From assembly GCF_001411555.2 (NCBI RefSeq), contig NC_049901.1, positions 33,552,838-33,616,837 on the forward strand: a stretch of DNA of 64,000 nucleotides, given 5' to 3'. Positions 21,061-32,591 of the stretch are shown here, piece by piece; within the stretch, counting starts at the first letter, position 1; every line of letters begins with the position of its first letter. The translations under genes and the position numbers were made by a program. This stretch comes from Juglans regia (taxonomy: Eukaryota > Streptophyta > Magnoliopsida > Fagales > Juglandaceae). Below the pieces are notes generated by a model, which worked only from the letters and a program-made list of their open reading frames with translations, made no database searches and was not told the DNA's origin.

Positions 21061-22380
21061 CTATTTAGAATTATTTAACAATAATGGAATACAATTAGTA
21101 ACCATTCTCCAAAATTGAGATCCTTTATTATTTTCTATAAGAGACCACGGCCGCGTTCCAACATATTTGGCTTTGAAAAAATTAGCCCATAAAGACTTAC
21201 CTTGAATAAGGTTCCAAGCAAAGTGCATATGCAAGGCTTTCTGAACGTCCTCAAGGCTTCGCAAACCAAGACCTCCTTCTTCCACAGGCTTACAAATCTT
21301 ATTCCAAGCTAACCATTTCTTTTTGTCCTGCCCATCCGCTTCTCCCCAAAAAAAAGAACTCATCAATCTATGAATCTTGGCAATAGTAACTTGAGGTACC
21401 TGTAAAATAGCAAGTAGATGTATACTCATACTAGAAATAACATGTCTCAAAAGAACAAGTTTTCCTCCGGAAGAAAGAAGCCTCATCTTCCATCCATTGA
21501 TCTTTTTCCTCACTTTATTCACCATGTCTTCTAAATGAGCCTGTTTCAACCGCCCTCGAATTATTGGCACACCAAGATATTTGAAAGGGAAAGACCCTTC
21601 CATAAAGCCCGTCTGACGTAAAATCCACTGTTATGCCGATTTGGAATTTTATTAGAACAATACAACGCAGATTTCAGAACATTAATAGTTTTTCCTGACC
21701 ACCTCTCATATTGAATCAAAATTTGTTGAAGAACTCGCACTGATCTTTGACTTCCATTAGAAAAAACCATGACATCATCAACATACATCAAGTGAGAGAT
21801 AATAGGCGTACCTCGGGCCTGAGAGAAAAGACCAAACTGATTCTCTTGCTCACTCCTATGGATCAAATGGGAAAGGACCTCTTGTTGAATGATAAACAAA
21901 TAAGGAGATAGAGGATCGCCTTGACGGAGACCTCGACCACTCGGAAAGAAACCCTTCACAATGCCATTCATCATGACTGAATACCAAGGGCTAGAGATAC
22001 ATGAATAAATCAAATCACAAAATTGAGAGGAGAAGCCAAACTTCACAAGATTGTTATCAAGAACTCCCAATCCACCCGATCATAAGCTTTCGCCATATCC
22101 ACTTTTAACAGAATATTACCCCCATGTATTCTTTTATTAATAGGCTGCACCAACTCCTGAGTGAGGCTAATGTTCTAAAAAATACTCCTTCCAGGAATAA
22201 AGGCTCCTTGCTCGGAAGAAATCTAACGAGGTAATATACCAGTTAATCGAGAGACAATAATCTTGGAGCAAATTTTATAAAACACAGAACAAAGACTGAT
22301 AGGACAAAACTTATCAAAACCTGTGGGTGACTCCATCTTTGGTATAAGAACCAAATATGAGGCCGTGAAAAATTTAGGAA
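21061..22380 (-). pseudogene. LINE reverse transcriptase, frameshifted
   Basis: Read across several frames: LPKFFTASY, LVLIPKM, PISLCSVFYKI, EQGAFIPGRSI, then VDMAKAYDRVDW, GLRQGDPLSPYLF and the catalytic box MYVDDVMVF, followed by FKYLGVPI. These are RT blocks in correct order for an L1-type plant LINE. Stops and shifts near 21600, 22070 and 22220 show that it is dead, although the YVDD box is intact. Confidence 0.88.
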
Positions 22381-23157
22381 GAATGACCTTGAACCAATGC
22401 GATGGTGGATTTTCAAAGCCGTTCTATTCTGTACATTGATAGAAGTTAAGTGTTGCAGGAGAAATTAACAATGTTAAATATAATATATGAAAGCAATATA
22501 GATGTAAATAACTTATAGGGAATAAATCTAGAATACCTGATAATCTAGATTTGTGAAAAGATCATAACACTTCCTCCAATCGTCTAACTTCATTTTTTGA
22601 AAAGGGGGCTGAGCAGCCTCTTCCAATGTCTCAAATTTCTTGAAGTAGTCATGACATCGTCCCTTGTGACGCCGAAATAATATAGCCATCAACTCATTCA
22701 CAGTTCGCACATCCTCGTTATGACCAAAATTGAGGTCGAATTCATCCTAAGAAGTGAATTGCATAAAAGATATGAAATCAAAACATATTTAAAAATATTT
22801 ACGTTCGTATATAAACTCACCAGTACACAACTCCGAATGTGATCATTCACCTCATTTGGAACATCTCTCCATGATCGCACGTAAAATGGGGGTATAAGCT
22901 CGGACCAGTGTGTCGACATAGGAGGAAAGCGGTATTGCACTATGATCCACTCCTCCGGAGAAGTTTATCAGGAATGTTGATCTTGATTTTTTTATACCTT
23001 ATAATTCTTTCCAGAGCAAGGCTACATCTTAAGCACATCCGCAGCGTGATAAGGCATCAGCTAATAGTTTTTAAATTATTAAAATATCAACAAATTTTTT
23101 TTACTGGTAGGTGTTGACTGGCTGTCTGTCTCCTGTGTATCAACTTGTTCAGGAACG
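22381..23157 (-). pseudogene. Transposase_24-type CACTA gene, 5' exons
   Basis: The exon pieces, minus strand, are as follows. One ending near 23100 encodes PEQVDTQETDSQS. One from about 22975 to 22821 encodes VQYRFPPMSTHWSEL and SWRDVPNEVNDHI, and ends at donor GTGAGT. Exon 22746-22537 encodes DEFDLNFGHNED, the MAILFRRHKGRCHDYFKK helix and DDWRKCYDLFTNLDYQ, with acceptor CTTAG and donor GTATTC. Exon 22428-22381 encodes NRTALKIHHRIGSRSF and is cut by the LINE, continuing at 15977. Intron boundaries are intact, so the gene was spliceable before the insertion. The gypsy element interrupts it at 23158. Confidence 0.78.
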
Positions 23158-23462
23158 TGACTCACTCAAAAATGAGTAGCACAAAGGCTGTCCCAAGTGC
23201 ATGAGGATGTCGCGTAATAATTAGGAATAAATTCCTAGATCGTCTCCTCAGGGAAAGTTATTTAAAATCAAACTCGTTTAAAATGGTGAAAATATTCACA
23301 AAGAGAAAATAAAAATGGTGGTAAGTGTAATGACCGAAAGAGTTCAACGGTAATGAAAATGGTACTAGTCATGGACTATATTCGTATTTTTAGATTTTTT
23401 TTTTAGTGTCAAAATGAAATGTAAGAGACTAACAAATTGAAATTAACAATCAAGGAACCAAC
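23158..23462 (-). repeat. Athila-like 3' LTR fragment
   Basis: It begins TGACTCACTC and matches 32592-32895 closely over its whole length (about 90% by eye). It is cut at 23462 by a sequence starting TGTAATACCC. Confidence 0.85.
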
Positions 23463-26400
23463 TGTAATACCCAGCTCCTTCTTCTTACGTACGCTTCTCC
23501 TTTCTGAGGTTTGTTTCATTTTTATGACGTAAGCAAATCCCGAATGTAGAGATTATGTGATCATCTGCCTTTCTCACTAGCGACTGCGAGCCACGTTATG
23601 CGTGCCGAACCATGATGGCGTGTCACGAAAGATATCGTGTGACTTCTAGGGCACACCCAGTGTTTTAAATACGTTGAAAATATTTATAAGGAGTATTTCC
23701 ATCATTATTGAATTAAGATTTGATCTTAAATACGACAATCATAATATTATTGAAGAGCTCCAAAAATATTATAATTGCCGGAAATCATTTTAATATTATT
23801 ATTAAAATGATTTCAATTATTTAAGATATTATGAGATCTAAATTATGTTGAGAACTTTTATTAATTAAGTAGTTTAACCCTTTTAAATATGTTAAATGAG
23901 ATTTCATCATTTTATTAATGATGAAGAATATTATTTTATAAACTAAAGTAAATTTAAAATAATATATACCTTAATTCCTCTAAGTGCTTTTAATTAAGTT
24001 AACGTTTACGCATTTTCAAATCAGTATTTTAATTCCTCATCGTTTGATCGTTGCGTAGACCCCAAGACGAAGGGACTGGATTATAAACCCAGAGCCCCTC
24101 TCTTTCTCCCTCATTTTCCCGTAACCCTCTCTCTCCTCCCTCTCCCCAGCGTACAACGTACGCAGCTTCCCTCCACGCCGAACGGCTTAAGGCCTCAGCC
24201 CGACGCCTCCGTGCGTCGCCTTTCCTCACCGCCAGCACCAATGGCTTGCTCTCCCTCCGGCGAGTCCATCCATGCCAACCTCTCCCTCTCACGCTCTCCC
24301 TTTCTCCATTTCGGAACTGCACAGCCCGAATGGGCTTGCTGCGCGTAGCGCCGCCCTCCAATGCCACCACTCCCTCGGCAGCTTCCTCTACCACCGGCCA
24401 CCACTCCCCAGCGAGCTTGGCCTCTCCCATGCAGCCACCTTCCCTCGCACGCACGCACAAGGAGACCCACGCACGGCTTCACCGTGCGCGGCCCCTAGCA
24501 CCGCCGTGCGCGGCCCCTAGCGCCACCGTGCGCAGCACCCATGGCCACTTAGTGACACCATGGCTCCTCCCCGAGCTCCTCCACGTGACCCATGGCCAGA
24601 AACACCCTCCTCTACCTCACAGCTTCTCCCCTTCTCACGCACGGGTTGCACGCCGTGCACCGCCACCCACGGCTGGTAGCCACCCCCATCAGCCTCCTCA
24701 GGCCGCCACCAAGCCAACCCAACCTCCCTTGGCCTCGATCTGCCACCCACGAGAGCACACTCTCTCTCACTCTCCCACGGCTTCTCCTCCACCATATGGC
24801 CAGATCCGCCATCGTGAGCCACCGTGGCACCACCTTGACGCCACCACGAGATCAACTGCACCTCCCTTAGCCAAGCCCTAGGTCCAAACCATCACTTTAT
24901 GTGGTGGGTAATCATTGCACATGATGGACAGCCACTGCGCATGGTTGACCACCACAGTACACGGCTAGATCCACCGTGTTATGCCCTTTGCCATCATCAC
25001 AAGGCCATCATGAGCCCTTCTAAGACCACACCTAGCTATCCAAACGCCTAAACAGTCACCGTATGTGAGTTAGCCACCACGTACGACTCTTCCGACATCA
25101 TCAGCTATGACTGTCAACGAGCAATGCACGAGTTATCCCATCGATGGTATAACTCTCTATCCCTTGTAGTTATGTTGGATATTGATTAGTTGACTAGGTT
25201 GTGGACTGTGCTGTTAGTATTAATGGAGTTGTGATATCGTGATGTGGTGTTATGTGATGAAGTTTTGGACATTCTGTGTAGTGAAGTGTTGGGCTTATCT
25301 GTGTTGTATGGAGGTGCATTGTGCCGTGTAATGTACTATGAAGTGTTGGGCGTAATTAGGAAGTATGTTGTGTAGTGTGATTGGGGAATATGTGCTGTAA
25401 TGGTGGCGTGGTGTATGTGGAATGGATACAGTGCACACTGAGTGTACTCTGTGTGTATGTGGCGTGTTGTATACGTAGGGAGTACAAGTGGAATGTACTC
25501 CATGTGATGGTGAGGTGCACCATATGGCGGGTACGCCATAATGGTGATGTGTCGTAGTGTGTATGAAGGGAGTACACGATGGGTGTACTCTGTGTGGGGT
25601 ATGGTATATGTGAGGAGTACACGTGGAGTGTACTCTATGTGGTGGAGTGATGCACCATATGGCGGATATGCCATAATGGTGATGTGCCATAGTGTGTATG
25701 AAGGGAGTACACGATTAGTGCACTCTGTGTGGGGTATGGCGTATATGGGGTGTACATGTGGAATGTACTCTATGTGGTGGACGATGCACCATATCGCGTG
25801 TATGCCATAGTGGTGATATGGCGTAACATGCATGGAGTATATGCAGAATGTATCCCATGTAGTGGAGTGACGCATCATATGGCGGATATGCCATAATGGT
25901 GATGTAGCGGGATGTGTATGAATGGAGTACATGTGGAATGTACTCCATTTGATGGGTGATGCACCATGTGGCGGATATGCCATATTGGTGATGTGGCGTA
26001 ATGCATGTGGATGGAGTACACAGGGAGTGTACTCCATGTGATGGAGTGATGTACCATATAGCGAGTATGCCATAGTGGTAATGTGTCGTAGTGTGTATGA
26101 AGGGAGTATACGAGGAGTGTACTCCATGTGATATGGTGATGCACCATATGGCGGGTATGCCATAGTGGTGATGGAGCGTATGTAAAGGGAGTACGAGTGG
26201 AAAGTACTCCATATGGCATGTATGCCATAGTAGTGATGTGGTATGTATGAGGGGAGTATATGTGGAATGTACTCCACATGGCAGCGACACTCCGTATGGC
26301 GTGTCGTAGAGATAAGGATGGTTATGTGATCGATGGGCGTGGAACGTGATGGATAGTGTCGGGAACTGTGGAATGGTGTCCCGAAATAGTTATGGCATAG

Positions 26401-28705
26401 ACTGTAGTCTGAGGTGACAAGTGTCACTGTGATGGACTTATGGCTAGGAGTATGCATGAAGTATCAGAACAAGTATAAAAGTGCGCAGCGAAAGCATGAC
26501 CGAGGAATGTCACGAAGTGATATGAATACTGACAGTCGTGCTTGTGATGGGCGAAGTAGTGGAACAAGTGTAAGAGTATGCAGCAGAAGCATGATTGGGC
26601 AACGTCACTAAGTGACGTGGTTATTGGAAGTCATGCTTATGATGGGCGAAGTGTTAAAGTGTAGGAATGGCGTAATGGATTCACCATATGTAATAGGTAA
26701 TCTGTCCTAAGTATAGTTACACGGTGCTTGAGCCTCAGAGTTGGCTTAGAGCCGTGTGCTTGTATGGATGGGAACAAGGATTTAGTATGGGCTAAGATGC
26801 ATAAAGGTAGTGACGGATGCATCGTTAGGATTGAGATGTGTGATTCCATCGGTCGGAATCATGCGTCGAATGTGGTTGTAAGAAGAGTAAGACGAATGTC
26901 TTAGTGTCTTAATCCTAAGGTGAATAATGGGTTCACTTTAGTGAATGAGCACTCGAGACAAGACTTTGAGTTGGAAGCTGTGGTGACCGTAAGTGGTCCC
27001 CGAAGGGTTTAACATAGTGAAGGGCACGTAAGTGCACGAGATAGAAGGAGAGTGTTCTAAGTATAGCGTAGTTCTATTTATAGTTTAAGTTACTTATGCA
27101 TTAGATAGAGAATGATACTAAGGTTATGTGTATGCATGTAGGTTGTCATCTGACAAGCACATGAATGGACTAAATGACATGCAAGTAGCATGGAGTCCAG
27201 GTAAGTGTTACATTCATACTCTTCTAGAGTCTTTATAAGATAAAAGAAAATGAAAACAAAAGCTTTTCCTTATTGACGCTTTAAGAAAAGACTAAAGACG
27301 TTTTAAGAAAAGAAAATGCTAAGTGTTCAAAGGTATAAGTATGTACGGCCCCTTCTTGGCAGCCCTGTTTATGCAACCAAAGTATTAATTGTACGCATAT
27401 GAATGGATGACTATACGCTGTATATATTGTATGAATTTTCTAAGAAAATCTATAAACTGATGAAGATGCATGAAAGGCATGAGAGCGGATGCTTTCATGA
27501 ATCCTACGAACCGACGCTCTCATGTGCGCCACGAGGTAACGCTCGTGGATGCCATGATTGACAACGTTCAAGGTGACGCTTATGGATGCCATGAAAGCTG
27601 ACGCCCATGTATGTTCTTGAACGAATTTTTCCATGAACAAACCGTTAAAGAAAGGATAGAACTGAAAGACAAAATGACCATTTTCGGGCTTACGCCCCAA
27701 ACGATATTTTCTCACGAAAGGAAATGTTTTCTCATGAAAAGAAATGACTGTTTAATGAAAGAACGAACTGAATGAAAGCTCCAGCTCTTTCAAGCTGACA
27801 TGAACGAATGAATGAAAAGCAAGAAAGAAAGAAATGAAAGCATGAATGTTTGAAGACACGTAACGACCACATGACATGAATGAAAGGGTACCGATGAATG
27901 GGCAGATTGCAATGTCGGGTAAGTAATACTGGAAGTGCACCCAGTGCTACCCCCTATGAAAAGGGGTTCCCAACCCGTGGCCACGGGCGGAATCCAGGTC
28001 CAAAGGAAGACCGCTAACCCCAAACACACAGGGCGTAATTGTGTGTACTGGCCTATGAAAGCGATAGGAACAAATGGATGTATGCATGCATGTACGAACG
28101 CACGAACGCATGAACCTTTAAGAAATGAAGACACTGACGGGGGACACGTTTTTAAAGAAAGGAAAGCCTTTTTAAAAAGAAAAGCCTCGTCAGTGAAGTT
28201 TTCAAAAGAACGCACGTATGCACGTAGACATGCACTCACTCTTGAAGAAATGAAGGCACTGGCGGGAGAAACGTTTCACGAAAAGGATGCCCTTGTTTTA
28301 AGAGAGAGAAATCCCGTCCAGTGAAGTTTTCAAACAAACGCACGTAAGCACGTATGCATGCACGTAATAGTATGTACGAGTGATGAATGCATGAATTAAA
28401 ACTTATGTTGTTATATTTTAACTGTATGAAGTAGTGCTTACGAGTCTTCGACTCATTTTAGTTTTTATGCATGTCCCTCCCCCCACAAGAACTGCATGAT
28501 CAAGACGGACACGGCCCAAGGGGAACAGCACGGAAGTCTAGGCACGAGTTTTAAACGTACAAGAGGTCTTTTTATTATAAGATTTATATTTTCCGTTGTA
28601 ACCCTCTTTTATTATCAAAGCACATTCTATTTATAAACGTGCAGTCTCGCACCCTGGGTATGCAAGTGAAAAGTTTTATTATCGACACGCTACCCCAAAA
28701 CAACA
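23463..28705 (+). mobile_element. Long LTR-type sequence (TGTAATACCC...), 5.2 kb
   Basis: It starts TGTAATACCC and appears to end CAAAACAACA, with CCAAC at both flanks (23458-23462, 28706-28710). It contains a GC-rich C/A-repetitive block (24030-24890), an array of imperfect repeats (25400-26290), and an AT-rich end with GAATGAAAG-like words. Bases 27210-28560 are related, in inverted orientation, to 62790-64000. No gag or pol sequence is seen, so it is either a very long solo LTR or a non-autonomous element. The exact end is tentative because the flanking gypsy sequence does not rejoin cleanly. Confidence 0.55.
25400..26290. repeat. Imperfect tandem array (TATGCCATAATGGTGATG units)
   Basis: The word TATGCCATAATGGTGAT recurs about eight times, near 25535, 25668, 25804, 25888, 25976, 26066, 26156 and 26222, with GGAGTACA...TGTACTCCATGTG between. 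Spacings are roughly 133, 136, 84, 88, 90, 90 and 66 bases. Because many units are multiples of three and lack stops, several minus-strand frames stay open (one of 373 residues) with repeats like HHYGIPAIWC; these are products of the array, not genes. Confidence 0.8.
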
Positions 28706-28710
28706 CCAAC

Positions 28711-29078
28711 ACATAATCACTTGTATCAGTCGTAATTTCAAAGGGAATGTCCCACTATAGGGGTTGCATAATGGGGGTGGTCGTAAGCGATTCTTTTAAA
28801 GTATCAAAAGTTTTTTGGCACTCATTAGTCCAAACAAATTCAATATCATTTTGTAAAATAGTGCACAAAGGTTTTGCAATAAAACTGAACCCTTGAATAA
28901 ACCACCTATAAAAGCCAGCATGGCCAAGAAAAGAACGAATATCCTTAACCATCCTAGGGACAGGAAATTTAGATATTAATTCAATTTTTGCCTTGTCGAC
29001 TTTTATACCTTCAAAAGAAAACCAATATGTCCCAAGACAATAATGCCCAGAGTAACCATAAATTGGCATTTCTCCCAA
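28711..29078 (-). pseudogene. Athila-like RT/RNase H junction
   Basis: The frame contains KAKIELISKFPVPRMVKDIRSFLGHAGFYRWF, FSFIAKPL, then NECQKTFDTLKESLT and, after a stop, DIPFEITTDTSDYVL, the start of RNase H. This is the standard gypsy order after the RT palm. It ends at the LTR-type insertion. Confidence 0.88.
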
Positions 29079-29089
29079 TTAAGTGAAAG

Positions 29090-29802
29090 ATTTTTTTCCT
29101 CACCTCTCTAGAGAATACGTGTCAAATTATGCAAACAACTATCAAAAGATTTCCCAAAAGTAGAGAAGTCATCCATGAATATTTCACAAATATCATCAAT
29201 CATGTCAGAAAAATTACTCACATGCATCTCTGAAAGGTGGCTGGACATTACATAAACAAAAGAAATTTGGGTAAAAGCAATGTGCCAAAAGGACAGGTGA
29301 AAGTGGATTTCTCCTGGTCCTCAGGCGCTACAACAATTTGATAATAACCAGAGTATCCATCCAAGAAGCAATAAAATGCGTTACCAGCCACTCTTTCTTA
29401 AATTTGATCCAAGAATGGTAAAGGAAAATAATCATTCCTACTGGCTGAATTACGTTTTCGATAATCAATGCACATTCTGCAGCCAGTAACCATTCTAGTT
29501 GGAATCAACTCATTTTTATCATTTTGAATAACAGTTAAACTAGATTTTTTTGGTACCACTTCAGTTGGGCTTACCCACTTACTGTCTGAGATGGGATAAA
29601 TGATACCCACTGTGAGCAGCTTAAGCACTTCCTCTTTGACAACTTCCTTCATGGTAGGATTGAGCCAATGTTGAGTATTCCGAACCGATCTAGCATCGTC
29701 TTCAATATGGATTCTGTGGGTACAAATAGCAGCATTAATACCTTCAATGTCGGCTATTGTCCAACCAATTGCACCTCGATACTTTCTTAAGACTTCAATC
29801 AA
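29090..29802 (-). pseudogene. Athila-like reverse transcriptase
   Basis: 29398-29802 encodes the N-terminal part: GAIGWTIADIEGI, then GIIYPISDSKWVSP, VVPKK, and CRMCIDYRKRN. 29090-29400 continues in broken frames with FYCFLDGYSGYYQI and FTCPFGT, but the catalytic box is disrupted by stops. The sequence style matches Athila/Tat elements. Confidence 0.85.
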
Positions 29803-30227
29803 CTTAGTTTCATCCTTCTAATTTAACTTTGAGGAAATTACCACAGGAAAAGTGTCATCTTCAGGACCAAGAAACACATACCTTAAATCTCGAGGAAGTG
29901 GTTTCAGTTCCAACTGGAGAACTTCTTCCTCTAAAGATTTAAGTATGTCTGGTGGTGGAGGAGTTTCAAACTCATCTTGTGCCAACAAATTGTACTTCAA
30001 GCGGTAAAGAAGAATCTGCAAAACAGTCCAAAAATTCAAGGACATTTTCATCAACATGGTCAGTTCTTTCATCAAGTAAAATTTCAAGTGTCTGAAAAAT
30101 GGAATCATCATCAGAGAAAGGAAAAGTTGAGCAAATAAATTATGTTGGTGTCAAACTCTCTACATCATTCAAATCACTTGTGTCATCAAAATGTGCTAGC
30201 ATCATGCAAGCATTGAAAACGTTCAAC

Positions 30228-30851
30228 TTAAGTGCCATGTTTCCAAAAGTAACCTTCACCACTTCTGCAATTAATCAAAGTATTTGATGTAGCTATAAAT
30301 GGTCTTCTAAGGATGACAGGAGCTTGGTAAATAGTGAAGGTTGATTGCTGCATATCAAGATCTACAAAATCTACTAAGTAATAAAATTTGTTCACCTGGA
30401 CCAATACATCCTTTACAATATCCCTCGGCACCTTAACTGATCTGTCAGCCAACTGTAGCATGATGAAGGTCTTTTCCAACTCACCCAATCCCAACTGCTT
30501 ATACACTGAGAACGGTAGCAAGTTCACACTACTCCCCAAATCAAGTAAAGCTCTCCCAATGCGTGACTCAACGATCATAATGGAAATGTTGGGAGAGTTG
30601 GGATCTCCGAACTTCTGAGGAGTCTCGCTCAATATCAATGCATAGACTTGCTCCGTTAGGAAAGCTTTCTTCTTTACATTCAGATTCATCTTCACTGTGC
30701 ACAAGTCCTTCAAAAATTTTGCATATGAAGAAACTTGTTGTATGACATCCAAGAGTGGAATATTAATCTTTACTTGCTTAAAGATCTCCTGAATCTCAGT
30801 GTGGTATTTGTTCTTTTGGCCAGCTGCCAATCTTTGAGGATAGGGAACCAC
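30228..30851 (-). pseudogene. Athila-like aspartic protease region
   Basis: The 207-residue frame contains GRALLDLGSSVNLLPFSVYKQLGLGEL and LADRSVKVPRDIVKDVLVQVNKFYY. DLGSS takes the place of the DTGA box, as is common in this lineage. It precedes the RT region with frameshifts between. Confidence 0.88.
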
Positions 30852-31428
30852 AAGTTGGTAACCCTACTAGTTTCAACATCTGCACTCATAAGATTCTTCG
30901 GCTCTGGTCTCACTACCTCTGGTTCTTTTTCAGCTTCATCAGTCTCTGTTACATCTTCAGGTGTAGGAGCGACTACCTGTCTGTTAATGGTCATCTCTGG
31001 TTGGAGAACTTCATTTACATTTCTCAAAGAAAGAACAACCATTGTTGTCTCAATAACATCCCCTGAGACATTATGTACCTATTGTGGTTGTTGCTAGTAT
31101 ACTTGAAGATTAGGCTGAGGCTGTACTGGAAATTTTCATCTCTCTAGAGTGCTCAATGTCATGCTCATCTTATTGATGGTGCCCCGCAAGTCATTTGTTT
31201 GTGATGGCCTGAATCTGTATGAATTGCTTAAGTGTATTGGTAATCTAGAGACTTCTTCATAGATGATTGAGGCTGAGAATTTTGTGCAGCTACTTAAGGC
31301 TAAAATCCTGGTAGTGCTATAAAATGATAGCTCTGAGAACTCTGATATGGCTTATACTAGTGCTGAGGAGCAATCTAATGAAATGACTGCTGAGAAGGTG
31401 GCGGAGACCAGCCAGGCTGATGATTCTT

Positions 31429-31665
31429 CTAGGAGAAATTTGGGTGATTCCTCCACCCTGGATTATATGTATTGGAGAAAGGCTGATTTTGTGCTCTGTT
31501 AACCCAGTTTGTTAATTGCATCTGCTCAGAGCCACTCTTCTGAAATACTGGCATAATCGGGCAATCTTGGGTCTTGTGGTTCAAATCAATGCATATAGAG
31601 CATACCTCTACTGCTTTCACAACCTTCATCTTTTCCATCTCCATAACCTCCAGTCTTCTAGTCAA
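31429..31665 (-). pseudogene. Athila-like gag nucleocapsid, degenerate zinc knuckle
   Basis: The frame holds CSICIDLNHKTQDCP, a C-x2-C...H-x4-C arrangement as in gag knuckles, preceded by a basic helix. Between it and the protease (30852-31428) are Gln/Pro-rich spacer remnants in shifted frames. Confidence 0.65.
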
Positions 31666-31926
31666 TGCAACTATTGGGCTTGAACGTTAATGTCGTCCTT
31701 AAGCTCATATCTGCCTCCACCAGAAATAGTCCTCAGTGGCAGTGCTGTCAAAGAAACTCGATTAGTTTGAGTGTTCCATTATTGTGCTCTCTCAGCAAGA
31801 TAGTCAAAAAATGGCAATGCTTCATCAGGTTCCATGCTAAAGAATTCTCCATTGCACATAGTCTGAATAAACTGTTTGCATTCTAGAGTGAGACCAGTAT
31901 AAAAATAATTCACCAACCTCCAAGAT

Positions 31927-32415
31927 TCAAAACCGTGATGTGGACAACTCACTCTGCATATCAGACCAACTAGAGATAGAATTAGGCCTCAAAGAATTAA
32001 ACCAAATTTTTGCTTTATCCTTTAAAGAGAAAGGAAATAAACAAAGTCTAATAAATTCATCAGTAGTGGCTCTATTGATAAAAGTAGTGCAGGACAACTC
32101 ATAATCTATCAAGTGCTGATAATGACTCTCAGAATCCATCCCGTGGAACTGAGGTATCACTAACATCATGCCATGCTTAATAGAAAAATTAGGTGCATCA
32201 TCAGGTAAAATAATGCAAGATGGTGTAGTGGTGCGAGTGTGCCGCAAATAATCCCTACGAGTGCATGGTGCAGGAGCAGCCATGGTTTGCTCAATCTCAA
32301 TGTCTTCATCTGTAGAAAAAACAGGAGAGCTATCTATCTCTGGGATGTGTATACTAGTCTCAGTGCTCGATGTAACTCTAACCAACCTATTTGAATTGTC
32401 TCTCACCCATGACAT
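31927..32415 (-). pseudogene. Athila-like gag (capsid) N-terminal part
   Basis: The 162-residue frame includes NFSIKHGMMLVIPQFHGMDSESHYQHLIDYE, then FIRLCLFPFSLKDKAKIWFNSL and SSWSDMQSE, the Retrotrans_gag pattern (PFSLKDKAKxW). It lies directly downstream of the primer site. Confidence 0.85.
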
Positions 32416-32567
32416 GAAACATCAGCCCAAATAACATGAGTAAGGTTCAAGGGACTGAGTAATAGGTGACAAGTGAAATGTGTAATCAGAGATAAGATAG
32501 TGAAAGAAACATTTGTGATACAAATAAAAATAAAAATAATGAGTCTAAATTTACGTCAAGCAACTAT

Positions 32568-32585
32568 TCCCCAGCAACGGCACCA
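32568..32585 (-). other. Primer-binding site, tRNA-Asp type
   Basis: On the minus strand TGGTGCCGTTGCTGGGGA matches the complement of the plant tRNA-Asp 3' end (TGGCGCCGTTGCCGGGGA) at 16 of 18 positions. It is six bases from the LTR end, as in Athila-like elements. Confidence 0.85.
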
Positions 32586-32591
32586 AAAACT

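Larger units (their letters stand above)
15978..22380 (-). mobile_element. 5'-truncated LINE (L1-type) inserted in an exon
   Basis: The element is flanked by GAATGACC at 15970-15977 and 22381-22388. Its 3' tail is the T-run at 15978 (poly-A on the minus strand). It encodes, minus strand, a reverse transcriptase, a zf-RVT region and an RNase H. Removing it rejoins exon 3 of the Transposase_24-type gene in frame (GSRSFQRLADKM), which confirms both boundaries. The RT begins within its first blocks (LPKFFTASY, VLIPKM), so the 5' part including the endonuclease is missing, as is usual for LINE copies. A hAT element lies in its 3' region. Confidence 0.88.

Noticed and set aside
24029..24881. Overlapping long Pro/His/Arg-rich frames on both strands (up to 211 residues).
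   Set aside because: The block is C/A-repetitive and GC-rich, so frames stay open on both strands; there is no domain, and it lies inside an LTR-type sequence.
25336..26457. A 373-residue minus-strand frame with repeats such as HHYGIPAIWC.
   Set aside because: It follows from the tandem array; two other frames are open over the same bases, and there is no gene context.
27935..28324. A 129-residue plus frame.
   Set aside because: It lies in a GAATGAAAG-rich segment repeated in inverted form at the right window edge; no domain.
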